A stretch of 20,468 nt of DNA from positions 1-20,468 of the IMG/VR virus record IMGVR_UViG_3300047446_000117. One strand, given 5' to 3'. This DNA is from a virus. Below are positions 1-6,117 of this stretch, piece after piece. Numbering within the stretch: the stretch's first letter is position 1; every line of letters starts with the position of its first letter. The position numbers were made by a program, and so were the translations under genes. The notes under the pieces were generated by a model. That model had not been told where the DNA came from. It saw only the letters and a list, made by a program, of their open reading frames with translations, and did not search any database.

Positions 1-64
1 GCCCCGGCGTGATCGAGGATACGAAGGCAAACAGCACAAAAGCTGACAACAGGCTGGTAGACAT
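1..64 (-). CDS. LysE/RhtB-family amino-acid exporter, N-terminus only
   Basis: Only the first 21 codons lie in the window. The minus-strand reading MSTSLLSAFVLFAFVSSITPG is a hydrophobic first membrane segment ending in the start of the PGPNN motif typical of the LysE/RhtB inner-membrane efflux family, which exports amino acids or their analogues. A second in-frame ATG two codons upstream (at 70) is an alternative start, and neither has a strong ribosome binding site. The gene reads out of the window to the left, away from the prophage, and is taken as ordinary chromosome. The substrate cannot be told. Confidence 0.6.
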   Translation of the reverse strand, partial: MSTSLLSAFVLFAFVSSITPG

Positions 65-240
65 GAACATGACGCGGCATCCAAACAGAAGTGGTATGCC
101 TGTGACAGTAGAGGGTTAAGGGCCACCCTGCCCCGTACAGCCAGGGGCGGATTGAGGCATACACTTTTTTGCCGAGGCTTTCACAAACCTTTCACAGACG
201 ACCGCCTATGGTGATCCCAGCTCCTAATGAACATCCTTTT

Positions 241-267
241 AGCCCGCGCGCCCCACGCGGGCTTTTC
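241..267 (+). terminator. Rho-independent terminator, plus strand
   Basis: Stem AGCCCGCG/CGCGGGCT (241-248 and 255-262) is followed by TTTTCTTT. It points rightward although no plus-strand gene precedes it, which leaves a small RNA or an unannotated transcript as its possible user. Confidence 0.55.
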
Positions 268-290
268 TTTGCCCGCGATTTGCCACAGGC

Positions 291-330
291 AAAAAAAGAG
301 GCAAGCCCTCTGCGTGGCTTGCCTCTTTTT
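291..330 (-). terminator. Bidirectional terminator after the lipoprotein gene
   Basis: A 10-bp perfect stem (GAGGCAAGCC at 298-307, GGCTTGCCTC at 316-325) is flanked by A7 on the left and T5 on the right, so it can terminate in both directions. It sits 10 bases after the stop codon of the small lipoprotein gene read on the minus strand. Confidence 0.8.
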
Positions 331-339
331 GGCTGTCCG

Positions 340-501
340 TTAACGCGGGCCTGGACCACCGCCTGGGCCGCCACCCTGACCGTGTCCGCCACCATGACCC
401 CCACCACCGCCACCGCCCGGTGGCATGAATATCCAGCAGCCCGACAAGGTCGACAACAACGCGACCACCACAGCCGCCTTGGTTAGAACACTCAACTTCA
501 T
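340..501 (-). CDS. Small Gly/His-rich lipoprotein
   Basis: A 53-residue protein begins MKLSVLTKAAVVVALLSTL. It has a short basic N-region, a hydrophobic core and a lipobox L19-S20-G21-C22, so it should be cleaved by signal peptidase II and anchored by lipid at Cys22. The mature part is only about 32 residues: WIFMPP followed by a tail made almost wholly of Gly with two His (GGHGGGHG) and Pro-Gly repeats. The His-Gly tail could bind metal, but this is inference. The gene is followed directly by a strong terminator, which supports it being a real single-gene unit. The ribosome binding site is weak (AGAGTG). I do not recognise a named family. Confidence 0.6.
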   Translation of the reverse strand: MKLSVLTKAAVVVALLSTLSGCWIFMPPGGGGGGGHGGGHGQGGGPGGGPGPR

Positions 502-890
502 GGCAACACTCTCTTACTTGGCGAGATCAACTTCTCGCTAGGTATGACAGCGCAAACCGAAGTCCGTCACGGCGATCGTGTAACGCGTTGGTAGGCTTTG
601 TATGCCTGACGATACAACGTGTGGTCACGTTTTGCGGCCGTTGTGTGGTGGCGTCCAGTTCGGTTGTTGTTGGCGCTGATTTCGATGATCTGCGCAGACT
701 TGGCAAGGGCATCGGTACCGGTGCCTTTCAGGCCACCGTTGGCGGCACAGTCGAAGCTTCACAGCCCCGACAGGTATGGGCGCCGGCCACGTAGCGGATG
801 TCGACGGCGGTAAGTACATCGGGCCGGGCTGGTCGTTGTAATATCGACGACCGATATCATGGGCCTGGAACTGAATGGCAGGAGGACTGA
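502..890. other. 389-bp stretch without a convincing gene
   Basis: Several frames are open but none combines a start, a ribosome binding site and a family resemblance. On the minus strand around 575-745 one frame reads like real protein (it includes GLKGTGTDALAKSAQ and IIEISANNNRTG) but is closed upstream by a stop and has no start, so it may be the decayed end of a gene. The right end carries the ribosome binding site of the next gene. Confidence 0.4.
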
Positions 891-1145
891 ATGGACGAAT
901 TGATGCAAGGGCTGGACGGCCCCAGGACCGCTCAGCAGGAATTGTTTTTCGACCTGGAGGACGCGGCGGCAATTATCGGCTGGTCGGTGGTTGAGCTGAC
1001 GGCTATGGCAGCCAGCGGCAGAACGCCGAATGAGTCCGTGACGTTGATGAAAATATGCGCGTTGCTGGCGGCGCAGCAGGAAAAAATTAACGGATATGCC
1101 GATGAGGTGAAAGACCAGCGCATCGCCAGGTCTGAAATCATATAG
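891..1145 (+). CDS. Hypothetical 84-aa protein
   Basis: The start is well supported: AGGAGG at 880-885 sits five bases before the ATG. The protein is acidic in its first third and mostly helical by composition, with a central FFDLEDAAAIIGWSVVELTAMAASGRTP stretch that could be a small helix-turn-helix-like segment (DLEDAAAIIGWS then VVELTAMAASG). No signal peptide or membrane segment is present. It is followed 38 bases later by a helix-hairpin-helix gene on the same strand, and the two may be co-transcribed. I do not recognise the family and assign no function. Confidence 0.6.
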   Translation: MDELMQGLDGPRTAQQELFFDLEDAAAIIGWSVVELTAMAASGRTPNESVTLMKICALLAAQQEKINGYADEVKDQRIARSEII

Positions 1146-1183
1146 CTGTGCTCGTTTACAAACTCAAAAAATGGAATTTACAC

Positions 1184-1438
1184 ATGGCATTTTCATTGGA
1201 AGAAAGAACGGCTTTACTCGCGCTCAAGGGCGTAGGTCCCACCGTTATTAGCCGATTGGAGCAGATGGGGATCGAGTCAATGGACGCGCTTGCGCAATCG
1301 GATATCAATGACATCCTGGCGCAAGCGTCCGCCGCACTCGGGTCAACCTGCTGGAAGAACAGCCCTCAGGCGCGCGCAGCGATTACTGCGGCGGTGGAGC
1401 TTGCAAAGCGTCCAGGCAGGAGGAACGCGGGCCAGTAG
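1184..1438 (+). CDS. Helix-hairpin-helix protein, small
   Basis: An 84-residue protein. Residues about 9-30 (ALLALKGVGPTVISRLEQMGI) form a classic helix-hairpin-helix with the GVGP hairpin used for non-specific DNA backbone contacts in repair and recombination proteins. The later part (IESMDALAQSDINDILAQAS, then SPQARAAITAAVELA) resembles the stand-alone HhH proteins often annotated as pathogenicity-locus or Cdd1-like. The ATG at 1184 is preferred because the domain begins soon after it and GGA lies eight bases upstream; a GTG at 1148 would add twelve residues with no obvious role. The cellular role of such proteins is not established. Confidence 0.65.
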   Translation: MAFSLEERTALLALKGVGPTVISRLEQMGIESMDALAQSDINDILAQASAALGSTCWKNSPQARAAITAAVELAKRPGRRNAGQ

Positions 1439-1512
1439 TGGTGTTGATATGCTGGGGCAGACCATTGACGCTCGCCTGTCGTGGTCTGACCCGTTTTATC
1501 CCGGTTTACGAT

Positions 1513-1842
1513 TCAAGGAACGATGAAGGACGCTGCATCTTCAATCATATACGAAGCACTCATCACCATCATGCCCGTAATAACGATGATGACAGCGCCA
1601 GCGAAGCACCAATACACAAAACTGAGTGCTCCAAAACAGTACGTTCGCCCCACCCAAAGCGCCCCTTGAACAACCCCCACTACGCACCCCAATGTCACCA
1701 AGACGACAATCATGGTGATACTGGCGACCCACGCGATCTGCCGAAAACTCATCCCTTCGAACAGCAGGCTCGCGCTAAACAGTGACATACCGGTTATTGA
1801 CGCTACAGAACTCACCACACTTAACACTTCTGACCACTTCAT
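1513..1842 (-). CDS. Small inner-membrane protein, three membrane segments
   Basis: About 109 residues starting MKWSEVLSVVSS. I chose this Met because AAGGA (1849-1853) lies six bases upstream; the ATG two codons earlier would touch the ribosome binding site. The chain has hydrophobic segments at roughly residues 8-30, 36-60 and 74-97 separated by short charged or polar turns (GMSFRQ, WVGRTYC), so it is a helical membrane protein with nothing catalytic visible. It is transcribed on the same strand as the small acidic gene to its right, 66 bases downstream of that gene's stop. Small membrane proteins beside islands are sometimes immunity proteins, but nothing here proves that. Confidence 0.55.
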   Translation of the reverse strand: MKWSEVLSVVSSVASITGMSLFSASLLFEGMSFRQIAWVASITMIVVLVTLGCVVGVVQGALWVGRTYCFGALSFVYWCFAGAVIIVITGMMVMSASYMIEDAASFIVP

Positions 1843-1908
1843 ATCCATTCCTTAGAAAACACCTACCCAACGGGCTCAACTCACGCCGGGTTGACGGCAG
1901 TACGGTTA

Positions 1909-2202
1909 TCAATCGAACTGACTGAAAAACTCACCCGAAATCATACTGTCCAGAAACGCCTTCTGTTCCGCCGTAACGAGGTTCCGTTGAGTAAACTCCT
2001 GCGCGTCCGGTGGTGCCAACCAACGAGCCTGTCGATCCATGGCAACGGCGACGAGCGCGGCTTTTTCTTCCGCGGTCATCGCGTTCACGTAGACCCCCAG
2101 CGATGACAGCCACCGTACTGAGAAATCCAAGTCGAGGTACTCTTCCTCGGTAAATGCCAGGTGCCAGATAAACTCGAATGAGAGTTCTGCAAGGGCCTTC
2201 AT
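1909..2202 (-). CDS. Hypothetical acidic 97-aa protein
   Basis: The protein starts MKALAELSFEFIWHLAFTEEEYLDLDFS and is rich in Asp/Glu and aromatics, soluble, with no signal peptide. AAGGA lies nine bases before the ATG. The middle (YVNAMTAEEKAALVAVAMDRQARWL) and the end (LVTAEQKAFLDSMISGEFFSQFD) look helical. The length, charge and position next to a membrane protein near a tRNA insertion site would fit an orphan immunity-type protein, but I recognise no family and offer that only as a guess. Confidence 0.55.
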   Translation of the reverse strand: MKALAELSFEFIWHLAFTEEEYLDLDFSVRWLSSLGVYVNAMTAEEKAALVAVAMDRQARWLAPPDAQEFTQRNLVTAEQKAFLDSMISGEFFSQFD

Positions 2203-2320
2203 CCATCGATTTCCTTATTCCGTTCCATGCCTGGTTATACGCATTGGCCATGACCCTCCAGTAGAGGCTGGGAGCGAATGCCATAACGACCATTGTGCGT
2301 TGCTTTTTAAAAGCCAATAA

Positions 2321-2352
2321 AAAACCCCGTAGACGTTAATCTACGGGTTTTT
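2321..2352 (-). terminator. Terminator beside the first tRNA-Cys fragment
   Basis: Stem CCCGTAGA/TCTACGGG (2326-2333 and 2340-2347) flanked by A-runs on the left and T6 on the right, so it works in both directions. Read on the minus strand it follows directly after the tRNA-Cys 3' fragment, where the terminator of a tRNA gene would sit. Confidence 0.7.
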
Positions 2353-2396
2353 TAAGAGTGGAGGCCGAGGTCGGAATCGAACCGGCGTAGGCGGAT
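2350..2396 (-). repeat. Attachment-site repeat 1: tRNA-Cys 3' fragment
   Basis: These 47 bases are identical to 2515-2561. Read on the minus strand, 2396-2359 is the 3' part of tRNA-Cys: the 3' side of the anticodon stem, the T arm with GGTTCGATTCC, the acceptor strand CTCGGCC, discriminator U and CCA. The 5' half is absent, so this is not a working tRNA but a duplicated att-type end left by site-specific integration. Confidence 0.7.
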
Positions 2397-2433
2397 CATG
2401 CCGATCAGCCCTGAGACATGCAAAAAGTGTCGC

Positions 2434-2451
2434 TGTCCCAGAATTGTCCCA
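2434..2451. repeat. Paired TGTCCCA direct repeat between the att copies
   Basis: TGTCCCA occurs at 2434-2440 and again at 2445-2451, 11 bases apart, so both face the same side of the helix. Spacing and location beside an att core fit integrase arm-type binding sites; this is inference. Confidence 0.3.
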
Positions 2452-2486
2452 ATCCCCGCGCCGAACAAAATCCGCAGGCATAAAAA

Positions 2487-2519
2487 AGCCCCGCAAGCTC
2501 AATGGCTGCGGGGCTTTTA
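2487..2519 (-). terminator. Terminator beside the second tRNA-Cys fragment
   Basis: Stem AGCCCCGCA/TGCGGGGCT (2487-2495 and 2507-2515) with A6 on the left and TTTT on the right. Its sequence differs from the terminator beside the first att copy, so each tRNA fragment carries its own downstream DNA. Confidence 0.75.
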
Positions 2520-2570
2520 AGAGTGGAGGCCGAGGTCGGAATCGAACCGGCGTAGGCGGATTTGCAATCC
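2515..2570 (-). repeat. Attachment-site repeat 2: longer tRNA-Cys(GCA) 3' fragment
   Basis: The 47-bp repeat is extended to 2570. On the minus strand, 2570-2524 reads GGATTGCAAATCC (anticodon loop with anticodon GCA), the variable and T arms, acceptor strand and CCA. Agreement with a tRNA-Cys stops inside the 5' anticodon stem. The 3' end points left, so the chromosome downstream of the tRNA is to the left and the integrated element to the right. Confidence 0.7.
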
Positions 2571-3155
2571 ACAAATATCATCAATTATTTCAATTGGTTA
2601 CCGCTATATCAATTCCGCAACGCCAACATTTTTACCCTTCTGGAGCCCTCTGAAATCGGTAGGCTCTACTTCGGTTGCGGAATGGATTTTCTACGCTTCA
2701 TCGCCTACAGCTGGTAGCCCTCGGCTGGTCTATCAAGCCTTCCGCTCAACGGCTCGAAATACGATATCGTAGCGCTTCGCAAATGGCGCACCCCACCCAG
2801 GTAATGTGAGTGTCATTATATTCGCTCGTAAAGATCTGGTCCGGTGATGGTTTGAACATATGTGTCTCAGAATTCTTTACGACAAGCCCCTGACCTATTT
2901 CAACTTACCCTGCACCAATTTGGTACCACCAGCGTTTCTAGCACTACCTCACCACGCCGGCACGATATCCTCGCCAGATCTTCCTCTCGGACTTACGGTC
3001 CAGCCAGTAATCAACCTTTGGCAATCACTTACCTTATTTCATAATGCGCTTGAGCGTTAGCGGCTACGCCACCAATCGAACCTAATTTAGCCTAAGTGAG
3101 GCGTAGCCTTTGACGCTCTTGTTTCAGACGCAAACCAAAGAAACTATCCATTTTG
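2571..3155. other. 585-bp gene-poor stretch inside the left prophage end
   Basis: I find no convincing gene. Two overlapping plus-strand frames at 2860-3060 lack family resemblance and a good ribosome binding site. The only clear structure is a 19-bp imperfect inverted repeat at 3052-3070 and 3100-3118. The region reads as decayed or noncoding DNA. Confidence 0.45.
3052..3118. repeat. 19-bp imperfect inverted repeat
   Basis: GAGCGTTAGCGGCTACGCC (3052-3070) pairs with GGCGTAGCCTTTGACGCTC (3100-3118), 15 of 19 positions matching, around a 29-base centre. No T-run follows, so it is not a typical terminator; it could be a hairpin RNA or a small element end. Confidence 0.4.
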
Positions 3156-3476
3156 TTAAGTTCGTTTAGATTTTTTTTGCATAGGGCTGTATATATCTTC
3201 TGGTTCAAAAACGTCGATATTCGCGCCTATTAGAAGAGATTTGACGTCCTCTCTTAAGCGCGCTCTCGCGAGCGTCCACGCTTGATGAGCCTCCTCATAT
3301 TTCGCATCCGCGATACTCTTGGCTTCCTGAAAACGCTTGATCGTATCGGCCGAAGTGGGCCTGTCGTTTAGGAGGCCATAGGCAATTTCATTGAGACGAT
3401 CAGCTTCGGCAAACAGGTGGTTGCTAATAGCCGTTTCGTTCTCCCATTTTGCTTTGGTTATGTGTTTGCATTTCAT
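3156..3476 (-). CDS. Hypothetical 106-aa protein, charged and helical
   Basis: The protein begins MKCKHITKAKWENETAISNHLF. It is soluble, rich in Lys, Glu and Ala, and its centre (RLNEIAYGLLNDRPTSADTIKRFQEAKSIADAKYEEAHQAWTLARARLREDVKSLL) would form long amphipathic helices, possibly a coiled coil. An AGG about eight bases upstream is a modest ribosome binding site. The gene is lower in GC than the prophage late genes and sits alone in an AT-rich zone at the left end, where phages often carry accessory genes. I do not recognise the family. Confidence 0.5.
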   Translation of the reverse strand: MKCKHITKAKWENETAISNHLFAEADRLNEIAYGLLNDRPTSADTIKRFQEAKSIADAKYEEAHQAWTLARARLREDVKSLLIGANIDVFEPEDIYSPMQKKSKRT

Positions 3477-3790
3477 AATTTACCTATTTGGTAGCGTGAA
3501 TTTCAAAAATGCGACATCGATTCTTGACGACATCTACTCTTTATATTTGGCGGAGTTTTAACGATAAATCAAATGACGTGAAAGGAGCCGTATAGTGGCA
3601 AATTGGGTAGACTTTCGCGAAATTTCACAAATGAGACGGGATTTGGTCGTCAACTTTCCGCTTTGTCGTAAAAGTTTTTTTGAATTTTTTTCTATTTCTC
3701 AATTATGACTTTCTTAAGTTCTGTACAAAATTTAAGTCATTGTATAACTATATTGGCATTCAATTTTTTTAGGTTCTTTCGCTATAGGAT
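3477..3790. other. AT-rich intergenic stretch with short inverted repeats
   Basis: This stretch is clearly AT-richer than the structural genes to its right. It holds one short plus-strand frame at 3595-3708 (listed separately), a 7-bp inverted repeat ATGACTT/AAGTCAT (3705-3711 and 3734-3740) and, at its right edge, the palindrome GCTATAG-GAT-CTATAGC (3781-3797). No larger gene is visible. Confidence 0.45.
3595..3708 (+). pseudogene. Possible 5' stub of a gene (38 codons)
   Basis: AGGAG lies about six bases before a GTG that opens VANWVDFREISQMRRDLVVNFPL, and the frame closes after 37 residues. The first nine residues resemble the starts of mobile-element primase-like (CHC2 zinc-finger) proteins, which often begin with a WVDF motif, but the resemblance then fails. 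It may be a truncated gene start or a chance frame. Confidence 0.2.
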
Positions 3791-3985
3791 CTATAGCAAG
3801 CGTTTACGAGCAACACTGCTTATGTATACATTCACACTGATTCGCCGTGCGCTCTTCGTATGTGCCTCTACGACAAATAGCCCTACCCACTCTGGCAGAA
3901 TCAGGGTGCGAGAGGTATAGAGCTTGTCGCGAAACGTTGAGCCAGGCCCAGCGACGGCAACGGGTGTTTCAGAAGTCTTGGCCAT
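3791..3985 (-). pseudogene. Truncated phage tail gene following gpV
   Basis: The frame starts at ATG 3985 with GGGGGA six bases upstream and reads MAKTSETPVAVAGPGSTFRDK then LYTSRTLILPE. This resembles the N-terminus of the small protein that often follows the baseplate spike gene in Pseudomonas contractile-tail prophages; recalled relatives continue LPDGR or similar. After about residue 32 (near 3893) the sequence becomes AT-rich, loses phage character (WVGLFVVEAHTKSARR) and stops at 64 residues. It is therefore read as a 5' gene fragment joined to unrelated DNA. All later tail genes (gp25/W, J, I, fibre, sheath, tube, tape measure) are missing. Confidence 0.5.
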
Positions 3986-4001
3986 GGTTTCCCCCGGGCA
4001 C

Positions 4002-4024
4002 AAAAAAGCCCGCACGCGGCGGGC
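4002..4024 (-). terminator. Terminator-like hairpin after gpV
   Basis: On the minus strand the stem GCCCGC/GCGGGC (4008-4013 and 4019-4024) is followed by T6, 17 bases after the gpV stop and just before the next late gene. It lies inside the late operon, so it is either an attenuator or is read through by antiterminated polymerase. Confidence 0.6.
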
Positions 4025-4040
4025 CTGTGAAATTGAACGA

Positions 4041-4634
4041 CTAGTGTTTGTGGTTCGCGCTGTTGCCGCCGGCGTCGATGATCTTGCCGGCACTGGTGAT
4101 GTCCTTCACCGCATGCAAGGCGCCCTGGACCGCTACGTTTTTCGTGACGGACAAAGAACCTTCAATGGCAACGTCTGCAATCAGCTTGACGTTGGCCGTC
4201 GTGACCGTCACTGCGTTATCCGTAACAACCGCCTCGGTCGCACCTACTTTGATGGTCACCGTGCCCGTGGGCAAAGTGATGGTATAGCTCCTGACCTTCC
4301 AGTCGTAGACCAGTGAGCCGCCATCATCGAACCGCCACACCTCGACATGATCACGATTATCCGGTGGGGCACCGGCGCCGCCATACAGCCCAGGTACAAA
4401 CGTGCCCATTCCTGCCTGGCCGCTGGGGTTGAACAGGATCCCCTGCTCGCCAAGGCTCGGCGCGCGCCAGTGCCGGGCTTTGCCTGCCGCCTGGCTGTGC
4501 CAACGCACCCAGGCGCTGACCCAGTCACCCGACTTAACCCGCACCGCTGGGGCCATCAGATCCACCCCGACCACCACGCATGGCATCACCATCGCCGCGA
4601 TCATGCGGTCGTGTTCGCCTTGGGCCCAGCTCAT
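4041..4634 (-). CDS. Phage baseplate assembly protein V (central spike)
   Basis: A 197-residue protein, close to the P2 gpV length of about 211. The N-terminal half is the OB-fold region (MIAAMVMPCVVVGVDLMAPAVRVKSGDWVSAWVRW, then RHWRAPSLGEQGILFNPSGQ with the conserved GEQG turn). The second half is a run of short beta repeats (TITLPTGTVTIKVGATEAVVTDNAVTVTTANVKLIADVAIEGSLSV) expected to form the trimeric beta-helix needle. It ends NHKH, so an HxH pair sits at the tip, comparable to the metal-binding His motif of P2 spikes. It should puncture the outer membrane during infection. Its start overlaps the upstream gene stop by four bases. Confidence 0.85.
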   Translation of the reverse strand: MSWAQGEHDRMIAAMVMPCVVVGVDLMAPAVRVKSGDWVSAWVRWHSQAAGKARHWRAPSLGEQGILFNPSGQAGMGTFVPGLYGGAGAPPDNRDHVEVWRFDDGGSLVYDWKVRSYTITLPTGTVTIKVGATEAVVTDNAVTVTTANVKLIADVAIEGSLSVTKNVAVQGALHAVKDITSAGKIIDAGGNSANHKH

Positions 4635-5149
4635 GGCGCACCAACCGGGTGATCACCCGCACGGTAGGCCTCCAGGTTGAGTTTGAGCATGCTCGGCTTC
4701 TCTTCAGGGAAAGGCCAAACCTCCAACCCCAAATAGACCTGCTGGGTCCACTCGACCACCCACACGACATAGCCATCCAGCTCAGGCTTGGTCCAGTCCT
4801 GCGTGGCTCGCTCAAATTGCGCGACGTTGACGTCAAGGCCCCAGCTTTGCTGCCGGAGCAGCACTGCCAGTTGCGACACCAGGTGCACCGCCTGCTCGTG
4901 ATGATTGGGCTGGATCGGGTCAACGATGATGCGGGCCTCAAACTTACAGACCAGGCTGGACTCGCCCGTACCGATATCGATACCCGGTTCAAACTCAGCC
5001 ATTTCGAGAAAAACAGACGGCAGTGGAATGCCTTGGTTTTCCTGAATATCCGGCCAAAACACCACCGCTTGAATGCCCGACAGATGCTCCATCAGGTGTT
5101 GCTCTATAGCCTGGTACAACTGGCTCAGGCTGAACGGCTCATCGGACAT
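4631..5149 (-). CDS. Putative phage tail terminator/completion protein (gpU-like position)
   Basis: A 172-residue protein starting MSDEPFSLSQLYQAIEQHLMEHLSGI. The layout is an N-terminal helix, then beta segments (QAVVFWPDIQ, PLPSVFLEMAEF), a helix (HEQAVHLVSQLAVLLRQQSW) and a final sheet (YVVWVVEWTQQVYLGL), which fits the alpha/beta fold of tail terminator proteins that cap the tail tube. Position supports this: it follows the gpZ-like gene as gpU does in lambda and precedes the spike gene. Sequence similarity to lambda gpU (131 residues) is not obvious by eye, so the name rests mainly on order. Confidence 0.5.
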   Translation of the reverse strand: MSDEPFSLSQLYQAIEQHLMEHLSGIQAVVFWPDIQENQGIPLPSVFLEMAEFEPGIDIGTGESSLVCKFEARIIVDPIQPNHHEQAVHLVSQLAVLLRQQSWGLDVNVAQFERATQDWTKPELDGYVVWVVEWTQQVYLGLEVWPFPEEKPSMLKLNLEAYRAGDHPVGAP

Positions 5150-5798
5150 TAGCGCTCCCCTTCAGATACTTTTGCAGTTCGTAGTTGAGCTCTTGCTCGA
5201 GGACTACCAGCAACTGTTCATCGGCGCGTTTGATCCACGCCTCAAAGTGGGGCCGGGCCTGCTCCAGCGATACCTTGGCTTTCGCCAGAGGAAAGCGGTT
5301 GTCGTTTTCCTCAACGAAACCACTGCGCCGACGGCCCTGAGTCGCATCAGGGTAATCATCGCTGTTGAAGTGCTTGCTCGCAGTACGGATCCAGATATCG
5401 GCGCTGCCGCCGTAGACCTGCTTGTAAAATGCACCCTGATAGCGACGTCCCGCCACCGACACACCCCAGCCGGTCTGACGCACCCTACCGATGCGGCTGG
5501 CCTCGATCGTGTTGAGGCCGAACCACAACTTGCCGCGCATCGCACCGCCGCTGGTGGGGTAAGCCCGCAAACGTTGCCGGACGGCGCCAATGGCGATGCG
5601 CTCTTGCTTACCTACTGCCCTGGCGATGTGGGTACGCAGCCATCCGAGGGTTTTGTTGATCGCTCGCCGCTGTGCAGCAGCGGCTGCTTTTGGCACCAGC
5701 CGGCCGAAGTCCTGAAAGCGCTTCAGGTCTGCCAGCGACGGCTGAATGTTGATCAGCCCACCGTCGCGTTTTTGCTGTGCGTAGCTGCCGACACTCAT
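5139..5798 (-). CDS. Minor tail protein Z-like (tail completion)
   Basis: A 219-residue basic protein, near the 192 of lambda gpZ. It reads KAAAAAQRRAINKTLGWLRTHIARAVGKQERIAIGAVRQRL near the N-terminus, the typical alternating Ala/Arg helix region of the gpZ family, then GKLWFGLNTIEASRIG and QGAFYKQVYGG, and near the end GFVEENDNRFPLAKAKVSLEQ. The family acts at the head-proximal end of the tail during completion. It overlaps the attachment gene before it by four bases (ATGA) and the next gene by 11 bases, as expected for a tightly packed late operon. Confidence 0.75.
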   Translation of the reverse strand: MSVGSYAQQKRDGGLINIQPSLADLKRFQDFGRLVPKAAAAAQRRAINKTLGWLRTHIARAVGKQERIAIGAVRQRLRAYPTSGGAMRGKLWFGLNTIEASRIGRVRQTGWGVSVAGRRYQGAFYKQVYGGSADIWIRTASKHFNSDDYPDATQGRRRSGFVEENDNRFPLAKAKVSLEQARPHFEAWIKRADEQLLVVLEQELNYELQKYLKGSANVR

Positions 5799-6115
5799 GG
5801 ACGCTTCCTCAAGATCAGGGCAACCAGGCCGTCACCACCGGGCTCCAGCTGGAGCAGGTCGTATTCCCCGCCGCCGTCCAACACAGGCAGATCGACGGTG
5901 ACCCGCAAGCCCTTGATGAGACCGTCCGAATCACGAACGCGGATCTCAAACCGAGGCTCGCGGATGGCGGTTTGGGTTTTGCCAAACTGCGGCGCCTTCC
6001 ATGGCGCCATGAACATGCCCAGCACCGGCTCGGCGCGGCCTTCGATCTGGGCTGAATCACCCAGGGTTTCGAAGACCACGTCGTCGATGTCCTCGATCAG
6101 ATCGCGAAACGCCAC
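5795..6115 (-). CDS. Head-tail attachment protein, lambda FII-like
   Basis: A 106-residue protein when started at the GTG at 6115, two bases after the capsid gene stop; this start places VAFRDLIEDIDDVVFETLGDSAQI at the N-terminus, matching the short helix seen in the FII family. The rest is beta-rich (VLGMFMAPWKAPQ, REPRFEIRVRD, LRVTVDLPVLDGGGEYDLLQLEPGGDGLVALILRKR). Lambda FII has 117 residues and forms the ring that joins the filled head to the tail. Placement between capsid and gpZ genes is exactly the lambda order, with the FI gene missing. Confidence 0.65.
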   Translation of the reverse strand: MAFRDLIEDIDDVVFETLGDSAQIEGRAEPVLGMFMAPWKAPQFGKTQTAIREPRFEIRVRDSDGLIKGLRVTVDLPVLDGGGEYDLLQLEPGGDGLVALILRKRP

Positions 6116-6117
6116 GA

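Larger units (their letters stand above)
65..339. other. Intergenic region with two terminator hairpins
   Basis: No credible gene was found here; the open frames in this stretch have no family resemblance and look like chance. It holds a GC-rich hairpin at about 130-148 and two rho-independent-type hairpins listed separately. The plus-strand hairpin at 241-262 has no recognisable plus-strand gene before it, so a short untranslated transcript ending there is possible, but I see no clear promoter. Confidence 0.5.

Noticed and set aside
169-486. 105-codon plus-strand frame over the terminators and lipoprotein gene
   Set aside because: It crosses two terminator hairpins and the opposite strand has a lipoprotein with a clear lipobox.
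1148-1183. GTG start giving a 96-aa helix-hairpin-helix protein
   Set aside because: The extra residues MLVYKLKKWNLH have no ribosome binding site and do not resemble the family; the ATG at 1184 fits better.
2350-2570. Functional tRNA-Cys gene
   Set aside because: Both copies lack the D arm and the 5' acceptor strand, so neither can fold as a tRNA.
3052-3118. Integron attC site
   Set aside because: The inverted repeat contains CGTTAGC but lacks the paired GTTRRRY and RYYYAAC core sites at the ends.
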